Positions 18,368-26,303 of a stretch of DNA of 64,000 nt are shown here, in pieces. The notes beneath the pieces are model-generated. The model searched no databases. It was given only the letters and a program-made list of their open reading frames with translations, and was not told where the DNA came from. The stretch's first letter is position 1. Each line of letters starts with the position of its first letter. The stretch spans positions 246,032 to 310,031 of the forward strand of contig JAIXWK010000002.1 in the NCBI GenBank assembly GCA_027491295.1. Reading direction: 5' to 3'. The stretch is from Microbacteriaceae bacterium (GTDB lineage Bacteria > Actinomycetota > Actinomycetes > Actinomycetales > Microbacteriaceae). A program made the translations under genes and the position numbers.

Positions 18368-19564
18368 CTAGTTTGAGCAGCTCTTGACCGAAGCGTTGGT
18401 GCCCTGCGCCCACTCCGGAAGGGCTTCCTCGCTTGCGGTAGCGCCGGTTCCGGCAGTTGGTTCGCTAGCTGGCGCGGACTCCTCCGCCACCACAGCCCCG
18501 GCTCCTGGGTTCGCTTCCTCTAGGACCAAAGGCTCGTCCTGGGCAATGCGATCAAAGAGCAACTGAGCTTGGTCTTGAATGACCGCTACGCGACCCGCAT
18601 AAGTGCCCTTGAGGCTATAAACCGGGAGCTTGAGGAAGGTGATCTTGTCTAGGTCTACGTCGTTCACTTCTCTTGCCATGCCCAAGATCACACCGATCTC
18701 GGTGAGGCTGTTGGAAAGTGTCATGTTCTCAAGGGCGGCGGTGCCGAGCTTGAGCATGGTGAATGGGTTGGTTAGTGCGCCCTCGTCCTTGAGCTTTCTC
18801 ACCAGTGAGGTTAGGAAAACCTGCTGGTTAGAAATACGAGAGAGGTCAGAGCCATCGCCAACGCCGTGACGGGTTCGTAAGAAGGCCAAAGCCTGCTCGC
18901 CAATCAGGGTGTGTTCACCGGCTTCGAGATAGAGCTGGGTGTAGTCGTCCTTGATAGGTTCGGCAACACAAACAGTTACGCCACCAACGGCCTCGCTCAT
19001 CGCGATAACGCCCTTGAAGTCGATCATCGCAAGGTATGGGATCTTTACACCGGTTAGCTTTTGAACAGTCAGCAGCGTGCAGGCAGGGCCACCGGTGTTC
19101 ATGGTCGCGTTGATCTGAACCATGTCACGTGCCGAGTACTTCTCCCCGCCCTCAGGGTTTGGGCACTCTGGGACCGAGACCATTAGGTCTCTTGGGAAAG
19201 AGAGCGCAACCGCATTTTTGCGGTCTGCAGAAACGTGCAAAAGAATGATTACGTCGGCAAGTGCATTACCTGCCGGGCCGTATGAAGTCTTGCCCTGGCC
19301 CACTCGAGTATCAGAACCGATTACCAAAACATTGATTGGGCCGTTGATTTCCTCGGCGGTAGGAGGGGCAAAGGTTTCACCATCGGTTGAGTAAACATCG
19401 ATACCCGAGGCATTTAGCTGGCTCACTAGATATACGTAGCCGCCACCGACCGCAGCAACGCCTAAACCGGCGACAACAACCATAGAAATTAGGAGTTTGG
19501 TGAGCCAACCGCGTCGCCTTGGGCGGCGCTGATCTTCGGGAAAAATGAATTCGGGCTGGGTCAC
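18368..19564 (-). CDS. LytR-CpsA-Psr (LCP) family cell-wall glycopolymer transferase
   Basis: This 398-residue protein has a basic cytosolic N terminus, one transmembrane helix (about residues 23-48), an extracellular LCP domain and an acidic Ala/Pro/Thr-rich tail. LCP hallmarks are NVLVIGSDTR, ADVIILLH, SFPRDLMV, the Arg-rich LRTRHGVGDGSDLSRISNQQ and VGGVTVCV. These enzymes attach teichoic acid, arabinogalactan or other glycopolymers from polyprenyl phosphate to peptidoglycan. The GTG start is preceded at 6 nt by TAGACT and has no ribosome site, suggesting a leaderless mRNA. Two tRNA-Ser genes flank it. Confidence 0.92.
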   Translation of the reverse strand: MTQPEFIFPEDQRRPRRRGWLTKLLISMVVVAGLGVAAVGGGYVYLVSQLNASGIDVYSTDGETFAPPTAEEINGPINVLVIGSDTRVGQGKTSYGPAGNALADVIILLHVSADRKNAVALSFPRDLMVSVPECPNPEGGEKYSARDMVQINATMNTGGPACTLLTVQKLTGVKIPYLAMIDFKGVIAMSEAVGGVTVCVAEPIKDDYTQLYLEAGEHTLIGEQALAFLRTRHGVGDGSDLSRISNQQVFLTSLVRKLKDEGALTNPFTMLKLGTAALENMTLSNSLTEIGVILGMAREVNDVDLDKITFLKLPVYSLKGTYAGRVAVIQDQAQLLFDRIAQDEPLVLEEANPGAGAVVAEESAPASEPTAGTGATASEEALPEWAQGTNASVKSCSN

Positions 19565-19570
19565 TTGAAA

Positions 19571-19576
19571 AGTCTA
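19571..19576 (-). promoter_or_regulatory. -10 box TAGACT, leaderless layout, LCP gene
   Basis: On the reverse strand TAGACT is followed by 6 nt and then the GTG start, so the expected transcription start coincides with the start codon. No Shine-Dalgarno sequence is present. Confidence 0.55.
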
Positions 19577-19607
19577 GGGATTAATTGCTGATAGTGGGCT
19601 AGGAAAA

Positions 19608-19695
19608 TGGCGGAGGCCGTGGGATTCGAACCCACGAGACATTGCTGTCCACTGGTTTTCAAGACCAGCTCCATCGGCCGCTCGGACAGACCTCC
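19608..19695 (-). tRNA. tRNA-Ser (anticodon TGA), CCA encoded
   Basis: This is a class II cloverleaf. Acceptor stem GGAGGTC/GGCCTCC, anticodon stem CTGGT/ACCAG around CTTGAAA (anticodon TGA), a long variable arm, and T arm GTGGG TTCGAAT CCCAC are visible. Discriminator G (19611) is followed by encoded CCA (19608-19610) and a TTTT run that may help termination. Confidence 0.95.
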
Positions 19696-19712
19696 GCGGG
19701 CAAGTTTAGTGG

Positions 19713-20543
19713 TTAATCTAAGAATTTGAGACCCTCAAGTGCCTCTAGCACCTGAGCTACACCGTCTTGATCGACCGCTGCGGTGACGGCAGTGGCCTCA
19801 AGCTTTACTTCTTCTGGAGCCTGGCCCATCGCATAGGCGTAACCACCCATTGACCTGGCCCAGCGGAACATTTCGATGTCATTGCGACCATCACCCATAA
19901 CCAAGGTGCGCTCGCCCGGAATCTGGTACTGCTGGCGCAATTGCTCCAGCGCATGGCCCTTGTCGATGCCCTTTGGTGCGATATCTAACCAAGCGGTATA
20001 GCCAATAGCGTAAGAAACCGACTGCAAACCAACCTTGGCCATAAGGCCTAGGAACTGATCGACATCGTGGTCTGGAGAAAGCACAACCACTCTAGAGACC
20101 GGGTGCTCCATAAGTTCCGAGAGCGGGGCTTCGCGATTGTCATCGCCAAGCGCGTAAGAGGGGAAAGGCTTGTGGAATCGGTAGCTGCCGTCGGCATGCT
20201 CAACGGCGAAGTGGGCGTTTGGCAAGTGCTCGATTAGCTCGGTCAAAACCTCGGATGGATCAAAAGTCTTCACATCGTGCATCGCATAGCCGCGCGGGTG
20301 ATCATCTTCAAAACGAATGGTGACCGCTCCGTTGGAGCAAACCGAGTGGTTTAGAGATACCCCTAGGTCTTTGATTACCGGATAGGCATTTGCTGCAGCC
20401 CTGCCGGTTGCAATCACAACCTCGTGACCAAGAGCGCGAACACGTGAAACTTGCTCAACTACACGCTTTGAAAGAAAACCGTCATCGTGCACCAAAGTGC
20501 CATCGATATCGATGCCGATAAGCCAGGGTTCGAAAGCTGCCAT
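19713..20543 (-). CDS. HAD-superfamily hydrolase, Cof type
   Basis: This 276-residue protein has the HAD motifs in order: GIDIDGTL (nucleophile D12, acid/base D14), VVIATGRA, KGIDKGHAL (motif III Lys) and LVMGDGRNDIEMF (motif IV acids). The C2-type cap between motifs II and III places it with Cof/YbiV-like phosphatases acting on sugar phosphates or other small phosphoesters. It lies 3 nt downstream of serS on the same strand and is surely in its operon; this serS-HAD pairing recurs in actinobacteria. The natural substrate is unknown. Confidence 0.9.
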   Translation of the reverse strand: MAAFEPWLIGIDIDGTLVHDDGFLSKRVVEQVSRVRALGHEVVIATGRAAANAYPVIKDLGVSLNHSVCSNGAVTIRFEDDHPRGYAMHDVKTFDPSEVLTELIEHLPNAHFAVEHADGSYRFHKPFPSYALGDDNREAPLSELMEHPVSRVVVLSPDHDVDQFLGLMAKVGLQSVSYAIGYTAWLDIAPKGIDKGHALEQLRQQYQIPGERTLVMGDGRNDIEMFRWARSMGGYAYAMGQAPEEVKLEATAVTAAVDQDGVAQVLEALEGLKFLD

Positions 20544-20546
20544 GGG

Positions 20547-21812
20547 CTAGTGCTTAGGCACAATCTTTTCGACGCCACCGAGGTATGGACGAAGTGCCTT
20601 AGGAATTACCACCGAACCGTCTTCCTGCTGGTGGTTCTCCAAAATTGCAACCAACCATCTGGTGGTGGCCAAGGTGCCGTTTAGCGTGGCCGCAGTCTTT
20701 GGCTTGCCATTTTCATCGCGGTAGCGAGTGTTTAGTCTGCGCGCCTGGAAGGTGGTGCAGTTTGAGGTGGAAGTCAATTCGCGATAGGTGCCCTGGGTAG
20801 GAACCCACGCTTCAACGTCATACTTTCTGGCAGCTGAGGAGCCTAGGTCTCCGGCTGCAACATCAATCACTCGGTAAGGGAGCTCACACTTCTGCAGCAT
20901 CTGCTCCTGCCACTGCAATAGGCGAGCGTGCTCGGCCTCTGCCTCTTCTGGCTTGCAGTAGCTGAACATCTCGAGTTTGTTGAACTGGTGAACACGCAAA
21001 ATGCCGCGGTTGTCCTTACCGGCTGCTCCGGCTTCGCGGCGGTAACAGGTTGACCAACCGGCATAGCGCATTGGCTCGTCAAGGCTGTCAAGAATCTCAT
21101 CGCGGTGGTAACCGGCAAGAGCTACTTCGCTGGTTCCGGTGAGATACAAATCATCTGCCGGCAGGTAGTAGATCTCATCGGCGTGCTCGCCTAGGAAACC
21201 AGTGCCCTGCATTACCTCTGGCTTGACCAAAGTAGGTGTAATCAAAGCGGTGAAGCCAGCTTCGGATGCTTGCTCTAACGCAAGCTGCATCATCGCAAGC
21301 TCCAGGCGAGCCCCCCAACCTTTTAGGAAGTAGAAGCGAGAGCCTGAGATTTTCACACCGCGCTCGATGTCGATGACATCTAGCAGTTCACCTAGTTCTG
21401 CGTGATCTCTTGGTTCGAAGCTGAAGGTTGGGATGGTGCCGACCTCTTTGACCAGAACGAAGTTCTCTTCGCCACCGGCTGGCACATTCTCGTTTACGAC
21501 GTTCTCGATCTTGAGGAGGATCTTGGTCAGCTCTTCGTCCGCAGCATTAGCAGCGGCATCCGCAGCCTTGACGGCAACTGCCATCTCTTGGCCTTGAGCA
21601 ACAAGTGCTGCCTTTTCTTCTTTTGGAGCGGAGGCGACTAGCTTGCCGTGCTGGTTTTGAGCAGCACGAAGTCTTTCGAATTCAGCGAGCGCCGAACGCT
21701 TGTCGAGGTCTAATTTCACTGCCTGATCGACTAGCGATACATCGGCTCCGCGCGCCACTTGGGAGGCCCGAATCGCCTCTGGCTGCTCTCTTAAAAGATT
21801 GATGTCAATCAC
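20547..21812 (-). CDS. serS: Seryl-tRNA synthetase
   Basis: This 421-residue class II synthetase charges tRNA-Ser; two of its substrates are encoded within 3.5 kb. An N-terminal coiled-coil arm (about residues 27-105) binds the long variable arm. The catalytic core has motif 2 in [21 protein letters not shown] and motif 3-type [13 protein letters not shown] and [16 protein letters not shown] chose the GTG at 21812 (protein beginning [12 protein letters not shown], the usual N terminus); an upstream in-frame start would run into the divergent lipid kinase. TAGGCT seven bases ahead of the GTG suggests a leaderless transcript. Confidence 0.96.
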   Translation of the reverse strand: MIDINLLREQPEAIRASQVARGADVSLVDQAVKLDLDKRSALAEFERLRAAQNQHGKLVASAPKEEKAALVAQGQEMAVAVKAADAAANAADEELTKILLKIENVVNENVPAGGEENFVLVKEVGTIPTFSFEPRDHAELGELLDVIDIERGVKISGSRFYFLKGWGARLELAMMQLALEQASEAGFTALITPTLVKPEVMQGTGFLGEHADEIYYLPADDLYLTGTSEVALAGYHRDEILDSLDEPMRYAGWSTCYRREAGAAGKDNRGILRVHQFNKLEMFSYCKPEEAEAEHARLLQWQEQMLQKCELPYRVIDVAAGDLGSSAARKYDVEAWVPTQGTYRELTSTSNCTTFQARRLNTRYRDENGKPKTAATLNGTLATTRWLVAILENHQQEDGSVVIPKALRPYLGGVEKIVPKH

Positions 21813-21819
21813 GGCCTCA

Positions 21820-21825
21820 AGCCTA
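21820..21825 (-). promoter_or_regulatory. -10 box TAGGCT, leaderless layout, serS
   Basis: TAGGCT on the reverse strand lies 7 nt before the serS GTG. A divergent TATAAC at 21831-21836 on the forward strand could serve the lipid kinase, so the two promoters would be almost back to back. Confidence 0.5.
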
Positions 21826-21860
21826 CCTTCTATAACGCTTAGGCTTGGGGAGTGCAGAAC

Positions 21861-22793
21861 ATGGCGGTAATCTTCCACCCCTCGAAAATCACGAGGGCAA
21901 AAATCGAGGCTGCGTTCTCAAAAGCAGGTTTTGTAAACCTGAGCTACTTCCCCTCGGATAACAAAACTGGTGGCTTGAAGGCAACAAAAAAGGCAATCGA
22001 GGCTGGCGCCACCCACATCATTGTTGCCGGCGGCGACGGCACGGTCAGAGCATGCGTGCAGGCAGTCTTCGAAGAAGAAGCGCCCGTCTCGTTGGGGCTA
22101 GTCCCAATTGGCACCGGCAACATCCTGGCAAGAAACCTAAAGCTGCCAATTACCAACCTCGATAAGTGCATCCGCCGGGCGGTGATTGGCGATGTCTATG
22201 AGATCGACCTTGGAGTTGCCAAGGCAATCAACCAACACGGCGAACTCACCAAGTTCTATTTCACCGGAATTGCCGGCATTGGGATGGACGCCAGGATCAT
22301 GCAGCGCACACTTCCAGAACTCAAAAGACGAGTCGGTTGGATTGCCTATATAGAAGGTGGCTTTAGATCACTACCGATGAAGTTTGAAAAGTTTGAGGTG
22401 CTGGTCGATGACTTCTCTCCTAGAACCCTCAAGAGCTACTCGATTCTGATCGGCAATGCCGGTTGGCTTCCCGGCCAGATCTCGATGATGCCGGATGCTC
22501 GGTTGGATGACGGCAAGTTAGATGTTGCGGCAATTGGACCGCGAAAGATTTGGGATTGGGTCGACTTCATCGCTCGCGTGACCTGGCAGAACAAAGTTGT
22601 AAGGCCATTGGCGCTAGGGCGTAAGTGGATGGACCAAACCGCCAACCTAAAGACGATTGAGAACCTTGGTGGTGCACGCATTCGAGTCAAGCCTCACAAC
22701 CTCAGCCCACTGCAGTTGGATGGCGATGTAATCGGCGAGGTGCTGGAAGTTGACTTCAGCTTGAAACACCGGGTTCTCAAGATTCGACTCTGA
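21861..22793 (+). CDS. Diacylglycerol kinase-family lipid kinase
   Basis: This 310-residue protein has the DagK catalytic fold. The phosphate/ATP loop AGGDGT (residues 56-61) follows strand HIIVA, and [11 protein letters not shown] is the second conserved nucleotide-site motif. It phosphorylates diacylglycerol or a similar lipid at the inner membrane face. The ATG at 21861 has GGGGAG eight bases upstream; a GTG nine bases earlier is in frame but overlaps that site. It is divergent from serS, with a possible TATAAC -10 at 21831-21836. The precise lipid substrate is not readable. Confidence 0.9.
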   Translation: MAVIFHPSKITRAKIEAAFSKAGFVNLSYFPSDNKTGGLKATKKAIEAGATHIIVAGGDGTVRACVQAVFEEEAPVSLGLVPIGTGNILARNLKLPITNLDKCIRRAVIGDVYEIDLGVAKAINQHGELTKFYFTGIAGIGMDARIMQRTLPELKRRVGWIAYIEGGFRSLPMKFEKFEVLVDDFSPRTLKSYSILIGNAGWLPGQISMMPDARLDDGKLDVAAIGPRKIWDWVDFIARVTWQNKVVRPLALGRKWMDQTANLKTIENLGGARIRVKPHNLSPLQLDGDVIGEVLEVDFSLKHRVLKIRL

Positions 22794-22795
22794 TG

Positions 22796-22809
22796 TTCCC
22801 CTAGGGGAA
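22796..22809. repeat. Perfect 14-bp palindrome upstream of the two-component genes
   Basis: TTCCCCTAGGGGAA begins 2 nt after the lipid-kinase stop and ends 44 nt before the response-regulator start. It is too short and lacks a T-tract for a terminator. A dimeric DNA-binding protein, perhaps the encoded response regulator itself, could bind here. Confidence 0.5.
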
Positions 22810-22853
22810 TGTGGTTATCCGCATGGATTGCAGTTAGCTGGCATTGTTATTGC

Positions 22854-23495
22854 ATGGCAATTGGATTGAAAATTCTCGCTGTTGATGACGAGCCTTTAGT
22901 ACTTACTCTGCTTAGCGAAACCTTGAGGACCCAAGGCCATGAGGTAACGACCGCGACCGATGCCGCGACTGCGAAAAAAGCCTGCAGCGGCTTTGATCCG
23001 GACCTTGCGATTCTCGATGTTGACCTGGGTAGCGGACCTGACGGTTTTGATCTAGCAACCTCGCTAAAACACTCCAGCCCAACCCTTGCAATCCTGTTTC
23101 TAACCAACGTTGCCGAGCCGCGATTAGCCGGTAAGTCTGTGAAGAGTTTGCCTGCCGGTTACGGATACCTCTTGAAGTCCAACCTCGGTGACAGCAATTT
23201 CCTAAACGCCGCAATCATCGGTGTTGCTCGCGGAGCGGGCAAGCAGTTCAGGGAAAACCTCGAATCAGGCAACACCCTGCACAACCTAAGTCGCTCTCAG
23301 CTCCAAGTGGTTCAGCTTTTGGCCATGGGTAAGTCAAACGAAGAAATCGCTCAAATTAGAAACACCACAATTAGAGCGGTTCGCCTGATTTTGGTGCGAG
23401 CATTCAAGGCGATGGGCATCTCCGAACAGGGTGGTCCTGAGCGTCGAGTTCAGGCTGCAATTCAATACCTAAAGGCCACTGGCTTCTCTAGATGA
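22854..23495 (+). CDS. Response regulator with LuxR-type helix-turn-helix
   Basis: This protein of about 213 residues has a receiver domain (AVDDEP acidic pocket, phospho-acceptor D55 in LAILDVDLGS, conserved Lys in GYLLKSNL) and a C-terminal LuxR/NarL-like HTH (SRSQLQVVQLLAMGKSNEEIA). The HTH departs from consensus in its recognition region. The start is uncertain: ATG 22854 begins a normal receiver, but no good ribosome site is visible, and an in-frame ATG at 22809 exists. It overlaps the following kinase by ATGA, so the two form a two-component system. The signal and regulon are unknown; the palindrome upstream may be a target. Confidence 0.85.
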   Translation: MAIGLKILAVDDEPLVLTLLSETLRTQGHEVTTATDAATAKKACSGFDPDLAILDVDLGSGPDGFDLATSLKHSSPTLAILFLTNVAEPRLAGKSVKSLPAGYGYLLKSNLGDSNFLNAAIIGVARGAGKQFRENLESGNTLHNLSRSQLQVVQLLAMGKSNEEIAQIRNTTIRAVRLILVRAFKAMGISEQGGPERRVQAAIQYLKATGFSR

Positions 23496-25288
23496 CCTCC
23501 GAAGCAATTAGAAGTCCTGCGGCTGTGACCGTGCTGGGTTTTATTCGGGCCCTTACCGAACACATGGGAAGGCTAAATCTTCGATCTCCTTGGATTTGGG
23601 GATCGATTCTCTTTTTTCAGGCCTCCAGTATTCTTGCTTATGACCTAGGTTCCCGAGAGGTAGCCAATCCCAATGCTGTGGTGTTAGTCGCGGCATCATT
23701 TATTGGTTACTGGCTCCTCTATCCCATTCTGATTGTGATTGTTGACGCTGCTCCATCTGGAGCGCGCTGGGGGTGGGTGGGTCTTGGCTTGCTCATTATG
23801 GGAACTAGCCGCGGCTACCTGCTAGAAAATGTCTTCACGGTTTCCCCGGCCGAGGCTTGGGATTTGTATCTTCAGCGTCTCCCTGGCGACATCACTGTCG
23901 CCTTGATTACTTTGATCGCGATGTCGGAGCTTATGTACTCCACCAATCGCCACCTAGCTGCCATGTCAAAACTTACTCAAGCAAACGAAACCCTGCTCGA
24001 GAGTCGAAAAGCAATCAGCTACAAGGCGAGCTCGACAGAGAAGAGCCTTCGCAAAATGGCGCAGAGCGCACTGCTTGGAGAACTGGACAGAATCAAAGAT
24101 CACCTCTCAAAGGCAAGCCGCAAGGAAGAGATTCGCTTAGTGGCCGATGAGATTCGAGAGTTGATCACCAACCAGGTCCGGCCACTTAGCCGCAAACTCA
24201 GGGACCGACTTGATGATTTAACCGTCACCAAAGAGCTCACGGTGATTCGCAAACCACTCAGGTTTGGCAGACCGAACACCGTTCATGCCGTTGAGGACAC
24301 CCGAGTGGTGGGTACCTATCTTTTGGCAATGCCAAATATTTTGTTCACAATTAATTCGCTCTCCACGCCATTGGTTACGTTGGCAGCCTTTGCAGCCAGC
24401 CTGGCAATCATTCCGATCGGCTTGGGTTTGCGAAAACTGGTCTCGTATATTCCGCTGCGTTCTTGGTTCTCGAACTGGCTGGCAATGACTGCGATTTTGT
24501 TTATCGCCTATCTGCCGCTGCAACGAACCACCTTCTACTTCATCGACGGTCATCCGGACCTTATGCAGGTCCGGACATCTGGCATTGGGGTGTTCATGTT
24601 TGTGGGCGTATCAATCACGCTCTGGCGCGCAATTGAGCGAAGCAGAGAGCGGATTGAGGGTGAGTTGTCCGGCTTGAATCTAGAACTCACCCGCAGCGAA
24701 ACAATCGTTGAGCAGCAAATTTGGCTTGCACAAAAGAAGTGGGCATACCTGGTTCACGGAACTGTGCAGGGTGCTCTAACGGTTGCAGCCTCGAGGCTCC
24801 AGCTGGCAAACCAAGACAGCCCCGCAGATGTGAAACAGATTCTCAAAGAACTAGACAAGGCAGTAGTTGCGCTAAAGGGAGATTGGCCTCAAGAGCAGCC
24901 ATTTTCGAAGTTGGTGAAAGAAACTCAAGAAACTTGGTCAGGTGTTCTGAGCATGGAATTGGTCATCGACAAATCTGCCAAGGTGCTGCTGGAGAATTCG
25001 ACCACGGCTCGATGCGCATCCGAAATCATCAAGGAGCTTGCGGGTAATGCCTACCGGCACGGCAAGGCAAAACACTTATTTGTTTCCCTCGGCAAAAACG
25101 CCGACGGTGACCTCTGGCTCAAAGCCAGTAACGACGGAGCTCCATTGACCGCAGAGGTAAACGGCTTGGGTTCGGCTCTGTTTACCGACCTAACGATGAC
25201 TTGGTCGATCTCCGAAGATGCCCATGGTGTCAATTTTGAGGCGGTATTGCCTGGGGTTTATCCCTTGAGCGAGTCCAACCAGTCCTGA
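23492..25288 (+). CDS. Divergent membrane histidine kinase partner of the LuxR-type regulator
   Basis: This 598-residue protein has two hydrophobic blocks (about residues 30-155 and 265-385), each followed by a charged helical, coiled-coil-like region. A DHp-like segment WAYLVHGTVQGAL has the candidate phospho-His H422. A C-terminal HATPase contains N519 in KELAGNAYRHG and a short G-box region. HisKA_3 kinases usually have His-Asp here; this one has His-Gly, so its phosphatase or kinase behaviour may differ. It overlaps the regulator by ATGA. Its 3' end overlaps pheA on the other strand by 31 nt. The duplicated membrane module suggests an in-membrane signal. Confidence 0.8.
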   Translation: MTSEAIRSPAAVTVLGFIRALTEHMGRLNLRSPWIWGSILFFQASSILAYDLGSREVANPNAVVLVAASFIGYWLLYPILIVIVDAAPSGARWGWVGLGLLIMGTSRGYLLENVFTVSPAEAWDLYLQRLPGDITVALITLIAMSELMYSTNRHLAAMSKLTQANETLLESRKAISYKASSTEKSLRKMAQSALLGELDRIKDHLSKASRKEEIRLVADEIRELITNQVRPLSRKLRDRLDDLTVTKELTVIRKPLRFGRPNTVHAVEDTRVVGTYLLAMPNILFTINSLSTPLVTLAAFAASLAIIPIGLGLRKLVSYIPLRSWFSNWLAMTAILFIAYLPLQRTTFYFIDGHPDLMQVRTSGIGVFMFVGVSITLWRAIERSRERIEGELSGLNLELTRSETIVEQQIWLAQKKWAYLVHGTVQGALTVAASRLQLANQDSPADVKQILKELDKAVVALKGDWPQEQPFSKLVKETQETWSGVLSMELVIDKSAKVLLENSTTARCASEIIKELAGNAYRHGKAKHLFVSLGKNADGDLWLKASNDGAPLTAEVNGLGSALFTDLTMTWSISEDAHGVNFEAVLPGVYPLSESNQS

Positions 25289-26181
25289 GCAGACTGATAC
25301 GCCTTGTTGGCGTTATTACCCTCGTGCACAGATTCGTTCTTGTCAGCCCTCGGGTATGAGCCCAGGAAAATGACGTTTGGTGAAAAACGGTGCAACCCCA
25401 TTAGCGCTTCGGCAATTGCCTGGTCGTCGATGTGACCCTGCGCGTCGATGTTGAAACGGTATCGACCAAAACGATCGCCGACTGGGCGAGATTCAATTCG
25501 AGAAAGATTCACGCCTCGAGCAGCAAACTGCTCCAGCATTTCAAGTAGCCCACCCGGACGGTCATCCGGTAGCTCAACAATCACGCTGGTCTTGTCAAAG
25601 CCGGTTCTCGCAGTTGGCTTAGCGGATCTTCCAACCTCAAGAAAGCGAGTTTGCGCATTCTTGTTCTCACCGATGTCGCTAGCTAGTGTCACCAACCCAT
25701 ACATCCCGGCTGCTCCCGGAGCGGCAATTGCTGCATCCGCGGTGCTGCCGGAAACTGTGTTCTTAGCCGCCGCTGCGGTTGAAGAGGTTGGGATGTGAGA
25801 GTGGTTTGGGATTTTCTCCTGAAGCCACTTCCTCGATTGCGCGTAGGCAACCGGGTGGGTGTAAACAACTTCGATGGAATCCAAGGTGGTTCCAGGAGAT
25901 GCCATCAAATCGAAGGTCACTGGCACTAGGTACTCACCAAAAATCTGCACGCCAGCAGTACTTGCCAAAGCATCCATAGTGGCGGATACGCCACCCTCTA
26001 GGGAGTTCTCAATTGGGACAACTGCGCGGTTGGCGTTATTGGCTAACACGGCATCAAGTGCCTCACGTACGCTACCCACCGCAATAAAGCTGGCCGCGTC
26101 AGCTCCGGTTAGCTGCTTGGCAGCCATCTCGGTGAAGGTGCCGGCAGGGCCTAGGAAGGCAATCTTTAGTGGGTTAGACAT
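25258..26181 (-). CDS. pheA: Prephenate dehydratase
   Basis: This 307-residue monofunctional enzyme converts prephenate to phenylpyruvate in phenylalanine synthesis. The N terminus has AFLGPAGTFTE and the catalytic TRF motif lies in AQTRFLEVG. The C-terminal ACT domain (VIVELPDDRPGGLLEML, with ESRP in LSRIESRPVG) binds phenylalanine for feedback control. TAATCT lies 6 nt before the ATG, so the mRNA may be leaderless, although GAGG also sits just ahead of the start. Location near serS is common in actinobacteria. Confidence 0.95.
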   Translation of the reverse strand: MSNPLKIAFLGPAGTFTEMAAKQLTGADAASFIAVGSVREALDAVLANNANRAVVPIENSLEGGVSATMDALASTAGVQIFGEYLVPVTFDLMASPGTTLDSIEVVYTHPVAYAQSRKWLQEKIPNHSHIPTSSTAAAAKNTVSGSTADAAIAAPGAAGMYGLVTLASDIGENKNAQTRFLEVGRSAKPTARTGFDKTSVIVELPDDRPGGLLEMLEQFAARGVNLSRIESRPVGDRFGRYRFNIDAQGHIDDQAIAEALMGLHRFSPNVIFLGSYPRADKNESVHEGNNANKAYQSAQDWLDSLKG

Positions 26182-26187
26182 GCCTCA

Positions 26188-26193
26188 AGATTA
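26188..26193 (-). promoter_or_regulatory. -10 box TAATCT, leaderless layout, pheA
   Basis: TAATCT on the reverse strand is separated from the pheA ATG by 6 nt (TGAGGC). A -35 element is not evident. Confidence 0.5.
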
Positions 26194-26303
26194 GGGCAGA
26201 TAGGCCATAAGCGACAGCAAAGGGATTGTGGTTAGTTGGCCATAGACCACACAGCGCCTCAAGATAGCTATACCTTTTTGTTAGAGACGTAAACGAGGAT
26301 GCA

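Noticed and set aside
22796-22809. Palindrome as a transcription terminator for the lipid kinase gene
   Set aside because: The arms are 7 bp with no loop and no T-run follows, so a stable terminator hairpin is unlikely.
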